A stretch of 64,000 bases of DNA from Pseudomonas fluorescens. Lineage in GTDB: Bacteria; Pseudomonadota; Gammaproteobacteria; Pseudomonadales; Pseudomonadaceae. The notes beneath the pieces were generated by a model that ran no database searches, had not been told where the DNA came from, and worked only from the letters and a program-made list of their open reading frames with translations. Where the stretch lies: positions 22,998-86,997 of the forward strand of contig NZ_VCNJ01000015.1 of assembly GCF_005938625.1 (NCBI RefSeq). Direction: 5' to 3'. Shown piece by piece: positions 16,983 to 25,072 of the stretch. Both the position numbers and the translations under genes were made by a program. Every line of letters begins with the position of its first letter. Position 1 is the stretch's first letter.

Positions 16983-18275
16983 TCAGGCCGCGACAGGTTG
17001 CAGACGACCACCGGCACGGCGGTACAAATAAAGAGTGGCGCACAAGGCACACAGCGCACCGATGCTCATCCAGTAACCCGGCGCGGCTTTATCGCCGGTG
17101 TACTGAATCAGGAAGGTCGACATCGCCGGGGTGAAACCACCGAAAATGGCGGTTGCCAGGCTGTAGGCGAGGGAGAAACCGGCAACGCGCACTTCGACCG
17201 GCATGATCTCGGTGAGCGCCGGAATCATCGCGCCGTTGTACAAACCGTAGATAAACGACAGCCACAACAGCGACAGCAGCATGTGGCTGAAGCTCGGCGC
17301 CTGCACCAGATACGACAGCGCCGGATAGGTCGTGGCCAAGGCCAGCAGCGACATCGCAATCAGTACCGGACGACGACCGATACGGTCGGACAACAGGCCG
17401 CCAATCGGCAGCCAGAAGAAGTTCGACACGCCGACCAGCAAGGTCACCAGCAGCGCATCGGAAGTGCTCAGGTGCAGCACGGTTTTGCCGAAGGTCGGCG
17501 CGTACACGGTGATCAGGTAAAACGCGGTGGTGGTCAGCGCAACCATCAACATGCCGCCGAGTACCACACCCCAGTTTTGGCCAAGGGTACGGAACACTTC
17601 GCCCATGCTCGGGCGGTGTTTGCGCGCGGCGAATTCTTCGGTTTCCGCCAGGTTACGGCGCAGGAAAAAGATGAACGGCACGATCATGCAGCCGACGAAA
17701 AACGGAATCCGCCAGCCCCAATCGGCCACCACATCCGGCGCCATCCACGCGTTCAACGCATAGCCCAACGCGGCGGCGACGATGATCGCCACTTGCTGAC
17801 TGGCCGACTGCCAAGCGGTGAAGAAACCTTTGCGACCCGGTGTGGCGATCTCGGCGAGGTAAACCGACACACCGCCCAATTCCGCACCGGCCGAGAAGCC
17901 TTGCAGCAAGCGTCCGATTAACACCAGAGCCGGCGCGAACAGGCCGATGCTTTCGTAACCGGGCACCAGCACAATCAATATCGTGCCACTGGCCATGATC
18001 GACAGGGTGACGATCAAACCTTTGCGCCGGCCGACATCATCGATGTACGCACCGAGCACAATGGCCCCCAGCGGACGCATCAGGAAGCCTGCGCCGAACA
18101 CCGCAAAGGTCATCATCAGGGAAGCGAACTCACTGCTCGCCGGAAAGAACACCGCCGCGATCTGCGTGGCATAGAAACCGAACAGAAAGAAATCGAACTG
18201 TTCGAGGAAGTTGCCCGAGGTCACCCGGAAAATGGCGCCGGCCCGCGAGCCGTTGTGTGGGATTGAGGCTGTCAT
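16983..18275 (-). CDS. MHS-family (citrate/tricarballylate-type) MFS symporter
   Basis: The 430-residue membrane protein has 12 predicted segments. It shows the MHS opening [16 protein letters not shown], the MFS loop [12 protein letters not shown], and the second-half motif [12 protein letters not shown]. This group of H+ symporters takes up citrate, tricarballylate and similar carboxylates. ATG 18275 is preferred because GGAG lies nine bases upstream; a longer frame to 18326 lacks this. It is 12 bases upstream of the binding protein on the same strand, so the two are probably co-transcribed. Confidence 0.82.
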   Translation of the reverse strand: MTASIPHNGSRAGAIFRVTSGNFLEQFDFFLFGFYATQIAAVFFPASSEFASLMMTFAVFGAGFLMRPLGAIVLGAYIDDVGRRKGLIVTLSIMASGTILIVLVPGYESIGLFAPALVLIGRLLQGFSAGAELGGVSVYLAEIATPGRKGFFTAWQSASQQVAIIVAAALGYALNAWMAPDVVADWGWRIPFFVGCMIVPFIFFLRRNLAETEEFAARKHRPSMGEVFRTLGQNWGVVLGGMLMVALTTTAFYLITVYAPTFGKTVLHLSTSDALLVTLLVGVSNFFWLPIGGLLSDRIGRRPVLIAMSLLALATTYPALSYLVQAPSFSHMLLSLLWLSFIYGLYNGAMIPALTEIMPVEVRVAGFSLAYSLATAIFGGFTPAMSTFLIQYTGDKAAPGYWMSIGALCALCATLYLYRRAGGRLQPVAA

Positions 18276-18708
18276 AGAAAAGTACTCCACCGCTTTTATG
18301 ACGTGCGCGACGGGAGAGCGGCGCACGGTTTTTATTGAGGCGGATGGTGGCGCAGATGTAACAATCTGTTAATTGCATTGTTGGCATGGATTGATGTGCA
18401 AAGTGGATCAATTCGTCTATGTCGATACCGCGGACCATTGTGGGAGCGAGCCTGCTCGCGAAAGCGGTGGCCCAAACGATGAAGATGTTGAATGTGCCGG
18501 CCCCTTCGCGAGCAGGCTCGCTCCCACAGGTTTTCGTGGCACCTGCAAATTCTGCTTACACCACAGCCTCCTGTAGGCCTGCGCCTGCTCGCGATAGCCG
18601 CCCCACTGACAACTACAATCCTCCAGTCTGCCCCGGCAAAAAAACAAGGAATGATTCCCGAACCCGGCAGTCCGAGTTCAGGTAGCACACATCACAGGAG
18701 GTTCACCG
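18276..18708. other. 433-base intergenic region
   Basis: The stretch holds the putative promoter side of the MHS symporter gene (AT-rich, about 18340-18420), an inverted REP pair (18439-18530), and a single GCCTGCTCGCGATAG REP unit at 18571-18598. A short leader with AGGAGG (18698-18703) precedes the RcnB-like gene. No further coding sequence was supported. Confidence 0.6.
18439..18530. repeat. REP inverted pair, GAGCCTGCTCGCGA type
   Basis: TGTGGGAGCGAGCCTGCTCG and its inverted copy CGAGCAGGCTCGCTCCCACA flank about 45 non-repeated bases. This is the REPIN layout common in fluorescent pseudomonads; the mobilising RAYT transposase is not in the window. Confidence 0.9.
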
Positions 18709-19014
18709 ATGAACAGCAAAACCCTAATCGCCAGCCTGGCCCTCGTCGCCGGCATTGCCGGGATCAGCCCACTTGTTCAAGCGGCGCAAACCTCAAATGA
18801 ACAGGCCGTGCAATCCCCGGTCAGCGACCGCGAACTGAAGGTCAACGACCGCGCCCCGGACATTTATCAGCGCAGTGAAAAAGCCATCGACTGGAAAGCC
18901 AAGGGCCTGAAAAAGCCTGTTGATCAGGCGCAATGGGTACAGATCAATGACCAGTACGTCATGGTGATGATCACCAACGGGACGATTGTCGAGATGAAAC
19001 CGGTCGAGCGCTAG
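18709..19014 (+). CDS. RcnB-like periplasmic protein
   Basis: The 101-residue protein has a signal peptide (about 1-25, ending in VQAA). The short mature domain has the C-terminal YVMVMITNGTIVEM pattern of RcnB-type proteins, small periplasmic factors first linked to nickel/cobalt homeostasis. Many pseudomonad relatives have no tested function. A strong AGGAGG lies before the ATG, and it appears monocistronic. Metal involvement is inferred from family only. Confidence 0.65.
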   Translation: MNSKTLIASLALVAGIAGISPLVQAAQTSNEQAVQSPVSDRELKVNDRAPDIYQRSEKAIDWKAKGLKKPVDQAQWVQINDQYVMVMITNGTIVEMKPVER

Positions 19015-19108
19015 AAAATACCAGCCAGAAAGAGCTATGCGAGACTTGCTTTACCAACGATTTCTGTCGCTTAATCGAGCCAAAGGAATGGCTCACTAAG
19101 GACAGTTA

Positions 19109-20233
19109 ATGTTTATTACATCCGCTAGCCCGGAAGACGTGCTCCGTTGGTTCAAGAATGCCGACCATGGCCAAGAAGTTCTTTGCTTGCTGTTGGCAAA
19201 CGAGAGAAGTCTTGCCGCCAGCACCAGTAAAGATGGAAGCGGCCTGCTTTCCTTAATAAAAAATTACTCCAAAACCAACGTCGCCTTGGGCAGTCGTATC
19301 GCATTTCTCGTTTTTCATGCTCAAGCGGAAAAAATGTTGGAACTGCCAGGAGCCAGGAGTACGCGCAAGATATTTTTCGCCGATAACCTGTTAGCGCCTG
19401 AGAGTCACGTCACATTACCTCTGAGTGAGGTGCCTGTTTTCAAAGATGTCAGTGAAGACGATTTTGCCCGTCGCATGATCCTTGCCGAAGAGACCGCCGA
19501 GTCAACCTTGCAACTGGACGCCAGTTTCGTTGAGCTGCTAGGGATTGACGCGCAAAGCTTGCCCGCCATTTGTACTTTTGTCCGAGGTATTGATGAGGTG
19601 GCAGTCAAGTCGTTGCCCGCTCAATGGACGCAAAAGGAAGTGCAGGAGTATTTCCATGCGCTGCAGGCATTTTTGGACGAGCTGGATGCAACTCCGCTTC
19701 CACCGCCGATGGGGGGTATCGAACAGGCTTATGGGCATCTAGCTGATTTGATCGTTTCCATCGAGGCCAACAAGAGGAAAGTCGACAAGGTCTTGCTGGC
19801 GCTCGCCAAACATTCCAGTTTGCCGGAATCGGAGCAGCGATTGGTCGACGGTTTTATCAAAGAACAGAGCGGGACAACAGAAGCTCTCCAAGCGCTTTTC
19901 TCCCAATTGCCATCCATCGATTTTTCGCTTGCGAGCCAGGAGTCGCGACGACTCAAATGTTTGCGATTGGCGGAGAGTATTGATAGCGCGCTGGAATTAC
20001 TTCGTGCTTACCACGTTGACCGTTTTAATGAGACCGAAGAGCTGCAACTGGAAAGAATCGAAAGGCGCCAGGCTCAACTTTCTGAGTTTGTTCATAAACT
20101 TGCTGCTAAGCGTACACGTACAACACTGGGCGCCCCGCGTGCGCTTCCAGCAGGTTTCTGGACGGTATTGGGGCGGGCTAAAGACATATTGGATATCACC
20201 AAAACATTGTCGGAACTCCTGAAACCTTCATAA
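19109..20233 (+). CDS. Hypothetical protein, 374 residues
   Basis: I do not recognise a family. The protein has no signal peptide or membrane segment, is largely helical and acidic, and contains coiled-coil-prone stretches (about 205-240 and 310-335, rich in Glu/Arg/Leu, such as ELQLERIERRQAQLSEFVHK). A proline patch (TPLPPPMGG) near 196 separates an N-terminal part from a helical C-terminal part. It is visibly less GC-rich than its neighbours, a sign of possible acquisition. It has no clear operon partner. Confidence 0.7.
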   Translation: MFITSASPEDVLRWFKNADHGQEVLCLLLANERSLAASTSKDGSGLLSLIKNYSKTNVALGSRIAFLVFHAQAEKMLELPGARSTRKIFFADNLLAPESHVTLPLSEVPVFKDVSEDDFARRMILAEETAESTLQLDASFVELLGIDAQSLPAICTFVRGIDEVAVKSLPAQWTQKEVQEYFHALQAFLDELDATPLPPPMGGIEQAYGHLADLIVSIEANKRKVDKVLLALAKHSSLPESEQRLVDGFIKEQSGTTEALQALFSQLPSIDFSLASQESRRLKCLRLAESIDSALELLRAYHVDRFNETEELQLERIERRQAQLSEFVHKLAAKRTRTTLGAPRALPAGFWTVLGRAKDILDITKTLSELLKPS

Positions 20234-20241
20234 CCCCAGTA

Positions 20242-21309
20242 TCAGGCTCTGATGTTTTCAACCTGATGCCCCAGCCGATACTGATTATTGCCACTGCGCT
20301 TGGCCTCATACATCGCCAGATCGGCAATGTGCAGCAAGCGATCCATCGCCGTCGCATGGTCCGGAAACACCGCCACGCCAAGGCTGGTGCCGATGTGGCG
20401 CTGGTCGTTGCCGATGCTGATCGGGGGCGACAGTTCGATGAAAATTTTCTGGCAGATGCTGCGGGCTTCGTCCTGCAAACTCAGGCTCGGTGCCAGGCCT
20501 TGCAGGATCACCACGAACTCATCACCGCCAATGCGCGCGACGGTGTCGGTGGCACGCAGGATGCGTTTCAGCCGCGTGGCCATGGTGATCAGCACCCGGT
20601 CGCCGGCGGCATGGCCGTAACGGTCGTTGATGGTTTTGAAGCCGTTGAGGTCGACGAACACCAGTGCGACACGAGTCTCGGTCTGCCACGCGTGATCCAG
20701 CGCTTCCGACAAGCGTTGTTCCAGCACCAGGCGATTGGCCAGGCCAGTCAGCGGATCGAAGTGGGCGAGATGTTGCAGGTAGCTGGCCGATGCTTTTTCT
20801 TCGGTAATGTCGCGCACCACGCCCATCATTTTCACCACCGCGTCGTGGTCGTTGCGCACCACGTTGCCGGTTTCCCGTAACCAACGAATGGTGCCGTCGG
20901 GCCAGACCACGCGGTATTCCTCGTCGTGGTTTTCGCCAGTCTCCAGGCAACGCAGTTCGCCTTCGCGCACCTTGGTGCGGTCGTCCGGATGGACACAGGA
21001 ACAGAACAGCGCATAGGACGGGGTGATCTCGCCGATCTTGAACCCGAACATGCCGTAAATCGCATCCGACCAGTACAGCCGATCCGTGTCGACTTCCCAG
21101 TCCCACGTACCGATGCGCGCAAAGTACTGGCTGCGCTTGAAACGCTCGACGTCGCCATCCTTCTGAGTGCTCCGGCCATCGACGGTCCGTGTCAGCAGAT
21201 CCCGGTATTGCGCAAGCTGCCTGCGCAAACCGCGTTCGCGCCACAACAGCAGAGCGATGATGGCGAGCAAGATCGCGCCCATGGCAAGGCTGATCCAGAA
21301 CAGAGTCAT
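20242..21309 (-). CDS. PAS-GGDEF diguanylate cyclase
   Basis: The 355-residue protein has one N-terminal membrane segment (4-22), a short coil, and a PAS domain (about 60-170, with the PAC ending GVVRDITEEKASA). The GGDEF domain starts near 185 (DPLTGLANR). The catalytic motif GGDEF is intact at 261-265, and the inhibitory I-site RATD is at 252-255, five residues upstream. It should therefore make c-di-GMP and be product-inhibited. There is no EAL domain. The PAS ligand is unknown, and it converges with the hypothetical gene upstream. Confidence 0.93.
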   Translation of the reverse strand: MTLFWISLAMGAILLAIIALLLWRERGLRRQLAQYRDLLTRTVDGRSTQKDGDVERFKRSQYFARIGTWDWEVDTDRLYWSDAIYGMFGFKIGEITPSYALFCSCVHPDDRTKVREGELRCLETGENHDEEYRVVWPDGTIRWLRETGNVVRNDHDAVVKMMGVVRDITEEKASASYLQHLAHFDPLTGLANRLVLEQRLSEALDHAWQTETRVALVFVDLNGFKTINDRYGHAAGDRVLITMATRLKRILRATDTVARIGGDEFVVILQGLAPSLSLQDEARSICQKIFIELSPPISIGNDQRHIGTSLGVAVFPDHATAMDRLLHIADLAMYEAKRSGNNQYRLGHQVENIRA

Positions 21310-21472
21310 TCGGGCGCTGCCAGCATGGCGGGTCGATCCGTGGGGTAGTGGCGGTTGGCTATGTTAATGCTTCAATACTCAGTTCCGATACCACGTTGAT
21401 CTGCGCTGGCAGGTTGCCAATCACCGGCATTTCTGGGAAAACGGCGGCCAGCCGAACAATAGAGTGAATGTT

Positions 21473-21811
21473 ATGAATGATGAACTGCAGGTAATCGATC
21501 TTCAGGTCGGCGAAGGCAAAGCCGCCGTCAAAGGCGCGCTGATCACCACCCAATACACCGGCTGGCTGGAAGACGGCAGCGAGTTCGATTCTTCCTACAG
21601 CCGTGGCAAACCTTTCCAGTGCGTGATTGGCACCGGGCGGGTGATCAAGGGCTGGGATCAGGGCTTGATGGGGATGCAGGTGGGGGGCAAGCGAAAATTG
21701 TTGGTGCCGGCGCATCTGGGGTATGGCGAGCGGACGATGGGCAAGATTCCGCCGGGTTCGAATCTGGTGTTTGAGATTGAGTTGTTGGAAGTGCTGACGC
21801 GGGAGGATTGA
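21473..21811 (+). CDS. FKBP-type peptidyl-prolyl cis-trans isomerase
   Basis: This 112-residue single-domain FKBP contains the family core: TTQYTGWLEDGSEFDSS (about 26-42), VIGTGRVIKGWDQGLMGMQ (about 53-71) and the end motif PPGSNLVFEIELLEV. It has no signal peptide, so it is cytosolic. It catalyses proline isomerisation in protein folding. ATG 21473 is preferred to a GTG at 21464 because the family usually starts with MNDELQV-like sequence. It is monocistronic. Confidence 0.9.
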   Translation: MNDELQVIDLQVGEGKAAVKGALITTQYTGWLEDGSEFDSSYSRGKPFQCVIGTGRVIKGWDQGLMGMQVGGKRKLLVPAHLGYGERTMGKIPPGSNLVFEIELLEVLTRED

Positions 21812-21874
21812 GGTGGGGGGCGGGAGCTGGATCGGATGAAGCTCGTAACTTCATCCGAATGTAGCCAGGGATGA

Positions 21875-22210
21875 TCAGGTGAATACGTCGATATCGTCGA
21901 GCGTGTCTTCAATGATCCCTTGTAGCGAAGGGTGCATTCGCTTCACTGATTCGAGTGCCGCAAAAACTGTTTCAGTATCCAGCTCGCCATGTCGGCGAGC
22001 GATGTGCCCGAGTGCATTAGCCGCAGCGGCCACAATTGCTTCGGTTTTGCTGGCCAGGTATTTCAGGCAGATGTCCTGAGCCCAGTTTCTGTCGGTTTCA
22101 TTCAGGCCAATGGATACGAGTGCGGCGATTACGTTTGCATCCGTGTCGCTGCCAAGGAGTCTTATGGCCTCGTCATGGCTTATGGATGGATCTTGATAGA
22201 TGAGGCTCAC
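21875..22210 (-). CDS. Immunity-like helical protein for the adjacent pyocin
   Basis: The 111-residue protein starts with GTG at 22210, overlapping the toxin stop (GTGA), the tight toxin-immunity coupling expected for bacteriocins. It is all-helical with HEAT-like alternation: VIAALVSIGLNETDRNWAQDICLKYL then IVAAAANALGHIARRHGELD. It is clearly homologous to the protein at 23984-24253, sharing the TDAxVxAALVxxGxNExDxxWAQxxCL core. Its function as cognate immunity is inferred from position and size. No domain hit was available to confirm it. Confidence 0.7.
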   Translation of the reverse strand: MSLIYQDPSISHDEAIRLLGSDTDANVIAALVSIGLNETDRNWAQDICLKYLASKTEAIVAAAANALGHIARRHGELDTETVFAALESVKRMHPSLQGIIEDTLDDIDVFT

Positions 22211-23445
22211 TTTGTATCTCCCAGGATTCTGCCTTTGCTGTCTACTTTTTTAGCCTTGATCAGTGCATTTTTCATGTCTTGATGAAGTTTATCCCATGGC
22301 CTAACGTGGCCGTGATAGACCTCTCCACCTGTTCGATCAAAAACAACAAGCTCGTTTGTCTCTGGATCAATTCCGATTCTGCGTGGTGATGTAGGTTTGA
22401 CCTGAACTGAGGTTTCTAACGCTTCTTGACCATTGGTCGGTCCTTTACTTTTGATGGATGTATCCGTTTTGCCGTGATAACTGGCTGCGTCGAACTCAAG
22501 CGCCAAAACTATATAAAGGGGGCTAATTCCTGAGCTTGCAGGAAAAACCAAGATGAAATCGCGGTAATCAGGCGGGTAAACCGGATTAACGATGATCTTG
22601 TCTGCTTGCTCAGTCGGCGGGTAAATCCAGATCTGAGGTACTCGTGGCGTGCTTTCCAGCGGTGGAATTACCGTTGTCTTGGTGGGGTCTACGGCGGGTG
22701 TCCAGATCAATTTTGCGCCATTACCGAAATCTGCGACTTGATGGGTGCCTTGCTTCACGAACCGTACGACAGGAATCATCTCCCAATCGCTGCGCGTCTG
22801 GGTGTTGTACCCATATCCTTTCAAGGTGCCGTCGGCCTGTTGTTCTAAACGCAATCGGATACGAGTGCGACCTTTCTCAAGCGATTTAAGTTGTTCTTCT
22901 GTGTATAGCGAGCTGTCGCCCAAACTCGAAGGCCAAAGCAGAGCAACCATGCCGAGCAATGCACCAGCGACAACACCTCCCGTCACTGCACTTGCACCAC
23001 TCACTGCACTTGCGCCTGGGCTTGCAGTGGTAGTCGTAGCTAATAAAAGCGTTCCTGCCGCAGCGGGAAAATTACGGCCTCCTACTTTTTTCAGCGGGAT
23101 GTTGCCAGCAGTGTCTCGTTCGCGGCCGCCCAACAAAGACAACTCTCCAAAATCAGCCAACTTCTCGACCGGAATAAATCCGGTACTACTGACATGGTTG
23201 ATTACACCATCCGGAAGTTGGCAGCTTTTAGCGAACACGCAACCTTTTGCATCGGGCATAGGCTGTTGTGGCTGTTTGATTAGGCTATTTTCGTAGGCTT
23301 GCTGTCTGGCAAGCATGTCGTCATAGGCGGTTTGTCTAGCTTCCCGCTCTGCCAACTCGCTGTCGGTCATGTAGCGGCTAGTGATGTGGTGTCCGTCACC
23401 GGCCGGTGGATTTTGAACCCGAGGTCTGTCTGTCTTACGCACCAT
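22207..23445 (-). CDS. S-type pyocin-like bacteriocin
   Basis: The 412-residue protein has an N-terminal segment rich in Gln/Ala, a hydrophobic Gly/Ala stretch (about 128-165), and a pyocin-S-type translocation domain (about 170-335, with PQIWIYPPTEQADKIIVNP). A 61-residue C-terminal domain (352-412) carries DPETNELVVFDRT and HGHVRPW. The last part should be the toxic activity. It lacks HNH or colicin D/E3-type motifs I know, and the small size and His/Arg content suggest an RNase, but that is a guess. There is no classical N-terminal receptor domain, so entry may differ from large pyocins, or it may be delivered by another system. The immunity gene follows directly. Confidence 0.75.
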   Translation of the reverse strand: MVRKTDRPRVQNPPAGDGHHITSRYMTDSELAEREARQTAYDDMLARQQAYENSLIKQPQQPMPDAKGCVFAKSCQLPDGVINHVSSTGFIPVEKLADFGELSLLGGRERDTAGNIPLKKVGGRNFPAAAGTLLLATTTTASPGASAVSGASAVTGGVVAGALLGMVALLWPSSLGDSSLYTEEQLKSLEKGRTRIRLRLEQQADGTLKGYGYNTQTRSDWEMIPVVRFVKQGTHQVADFGNGAKLIWTPAVDPTKTTVIPPLESTPRVPQIWIYPPTEQADKIIVNPVYPPDYRDFILVFPASSGISPLYIVLALEFDAASYHGKTDTSIKSKGPTNGQEALETSVQVKPTSPRRIGIDPETNELVVFDRTGGEVYHGHVRPWDKLHQDMKNALIKAKKVDSKGRILGDTK

Positions 23446-23553
23446 GAGCGTCCTTGTTCTTTCGTCAGAAAACGATGCGGACGCTAAATGAATGGGCGTT
23501 TGATGGATGTAGGACGGGTCTGAAATTGCGACAGTTGTTACAAGTGTAAAAAA

Positions 23554-23817
23554 TCAGGATTGGTACATCGGCAGGTACGCCAACTCGCGTGAAGAGAACT
23601 TGTCGATTCTGCCATTGAGCACATCGTTGAGTCGCGGCTGAGTAATGCCCAAGCGTTTGGCAGCTTCTTTTTGAGGCAGCTTCCAAGCTCGAATGGTCTC
23701 GCAGAGCGTGCGCATTTGTTTGGCCCGCAGGCGCATATTGGCGGCGTCCTGTGGGGAATCTTCCAGTGCATCCCAGACACAAGAGAAGCTTTGGAATTGG
23801 GGGTGATGTTCCTTCAT
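23554..23817 (-). CDS. XRE-type helix-turn-helix regulator
   Basis: The 87-residue protein has an XRE helix-turn-helix at about 47-72 (LPQKEAAKRLGITQPRLNDVLNGRI). It resembles the short antitoxin-like regulators of the HigA/Xre class, whose DNA-binding domain follows a short N-terminal helix. No toxin of the HigB/RelE type is adjacent. It is 108 bases upstream of the pyocin gene on the same strand and could control it. Alternatively it is the remaining half of a former toxin-antitoxin pair. Confidence 0.75.
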   Translation of the reverse strand: MKEHHPQFQSFSCVWDALEDSPQDAANMRLRAKQMRTLCETIRAWKLPQKEAAKRLGITQPRLNDVLNGRIDKFSSRELAYLPMYQS

Positions 23818-23870
23818 GGTTTGAGCCTTCCTGGGTTTCGGCTTTCAGATACTCGTCAGCTGAAAGAACG

Positions 23871-23966
23871 CTTTCGCGAGCAGGCTCGCTCCCACATTGG
23901 AACGGCGGTGTACTCGAATGCCGTGAGTAACCGCGAAAACCTGTGGGAGCGAGCCTGCTCGCGAAG
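23871..23966. repeat. REP inverted pair between regulator and second immunity gene
   Basis: TTCGCGAGCAGGCTCGCTCC and GGAGCGAGCCTGCTCGCGAA face each other across about 45 bases. The pair separates the XRE gene from the second immunity-like gene and is the same family as the pair at 18439. Confidence 0.9.
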
Positions 23967-23983
23967 AACGATCACGCGGTCAA

Positions 23984-24253
23984 TCAGGCTGCGTGTGCCA
24001 TCTCGGCCAGTGTGTCGGCCACGGTTTTTTGCAGTGAGGGGAACCGGCGGGTCACGCGGCGCAGTGCGGGTAGCACGGCGTCGATTTCCAGTTCATCGAG
24101 TTGGGGAAGGACGGTGACGGCGGAGGCGACGATGGTTTCGCGTTCGCTTTCGAAGAGCACCAGGCAGGCGTTCTGTGCCCAGCGTCCGTCGCGTTCGTTG
24201 AAGCCCATGGCTACCAGTGCCGCGACGACTTGTGCATCTGTTTTGATGGACAT
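23984..24253 (-). CDS. Paralogous immunity-like helical protein
   Basis: The 89-residue protein aligns through its whole length with the one at 21875-22210, sharing TDAxVxAALVxxGxNE, WAQ, an IVA core and PSLQ. By eye about 45 percent of aligned positions are identical. There is no toxin gene beside it; it lies two bases after the DUF6124-like gene. It may be an orphan immunity that protects against a related bacteriocin, or the family may have a role beyond immunity. Confidence 0.65.
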   Translation of the reverse strand: MSIKTDAQVVAALVAMGFNERDGRWAQNACLVLFESERETIVASAVTVLPQLDELEIDAVLPALRRVTRRFPSLQKTVADTLAEMAHAA

Positions 24254-24255
24254 GT

Positions 24256-24636
24256 TTATTGCCTCAGTGCGGGTTCGATTTTGTCGAGGGCGCGGTTGAC
24301 CGCGAGTTCGCCGAGCATGACCACTTGCTGGATGCCGAGCACGGTGTTGCGGTAGGGCGAGTCGAGCAGGGCGGCGAAGTCGCTGAGCATGACGCTGGCC
24401 GAAGCCATGGATTCGCAGGCGTGGGCCATGAGGTCTTCGGCGCCGGTGTTGGGGTCGACGAGGAACATGGTGCTGGGTCTGCGCGGTGGTGAAGGCGGTG
24501 TGGGTTTCAGGTAGTGATCGAGGGCGCGTTCGGCGGCTTCGTGGAGTTTTCTGGAGCCCGGGGTGGAATAGGGGGACGTTGGATTCGGATCGATTTCCGC
24601 GTCTGTTTCAGGTGGATTCGGCGTTACTTTGAACAT
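24256..24636 (-). CDS. DUF6124-like hypothetical protein
   Basis: The 126-residue protein begins MFKVTPNPPETD and has a central helix region (AGAEDLMAHACESMASASVMLSDFAALLD then VMLGELAVNRALDKIEP). This pattern is typical of a short pseudomonad-specific family of unknown function that often occurs in many copies per genome. ATG 24636 is preferred over one 15 bases upstream because it gives the usual family start. It is co-directional with the immunity-like gene 2 bases downstream and has an unusual leader upstream. Its function is unknown. Confidence 0.7.
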   Translation of the reverse strand: MFKVTPNPPETDAEIDPNPTSPYSTPGSRKLHEAAERALDHYLKPTPPSPPRRPSTMFLVDPNTGAEDLMAHACESMASASVMLSDFAALLDSPYRNTVLGIQQVVMLGELAVNRALDKIEPALRQ

Positions 24637-24990
24637 GGTGTAGGTTTCCAAATTGATGCCGACACCACCTCGCGACTAAACGAAAAGGTGGCAGCTGTAC
24701 GCAGGTTAGTCGACCGGTAAACCCACCAAAACCGGCGCACCCGAAGGCGCCCTGCGCACAGCTACCATTGAGTGAGGTATCGAAATACCTACTGTCTGGA
24801 ACGTTGTGCAGTTTAAGTAGATTACCGAGCGACTAAACCCGATCACTGAACATTCAGTGACGCGAACCAAGTTACCGGTAGCCCTCAAGCCGCACAAGCC
24901 GGCGGATTCTGGCGTAGTTGTAGGCAAAGGCGCAAGGCGCTGTAGCCTTGTGGCTGATGTCTAAATGATGCTGCGTTTGACTGGACGCCT
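24637..24990 (-). promoter_or_regulatory. Long structured leader of the DUF6124-like gene
   Basis: About 350 bases upstream of the gene hold a 10-base direct repeat GCGACTAAAC (24672-24681 and 24830-24839), a perfect palindrome (24844-24859) and a 73-codon open frame (24706-24927). The frame reads SIPHSMVAVRRAPSGAPV near its end. It starts with TTG and has no Shine-Dalgarno, so it is not annotated as a gene. The peptide resembles, from memory, short Ash-like frames seen in phage/mobile-element leaders. Confidence 0.4.
24844..24859. promoter_or_regulatory. Perfect 16-base palindrome, possible operator
   Basis: CACTGAACATTCAGTG has 7-base arms around a central CA and lies within the leader of the DUF6124-like gene. 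A perfect palindrome of this size suggests a dimeric repressor site; the XRE protein at 23554-23817 is one candidate binder. Confidence 0.45.
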
Positions 24991-25056
24991 TCGCGAGCAA
25001 GCTCGCTCCCACATTTGAAATGCGTACCCCTGTGGGAGCGAGCTTGCTCGCGAAGG
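24988..25056. repeat. REP inverted pair, GAGCAAGCTCGCGA type
   Basis: Inverted units CTTCGCGAGCAAGCTCGCTC and GAGCGAGCTTGCTCGCGAAG lie with only about 20 bases between them, just after the GlxA-like gene. It may act as terminator for that gene. Confidence 0.9.
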
Positions 25057-25072
25057 CGCCTTCAAAATCACC

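Noticed and set aside
16197..17921. 574-codon plus-strand frame across the binding-protein and MHS symporter genes
   Set aside because: The minus-strand genes have signal peptide and membrane patterns; this frame has no recognisable domain and low-complexity Gln/Arg/His runs.
24706..24927. 73-codon frame in the DUF6124-type leader as a protein-coding gene
   Set aside because: It begins with TTG and has no Shine-Dalgarno. It is reported as part of the leader and as a finding, not as a CDS.
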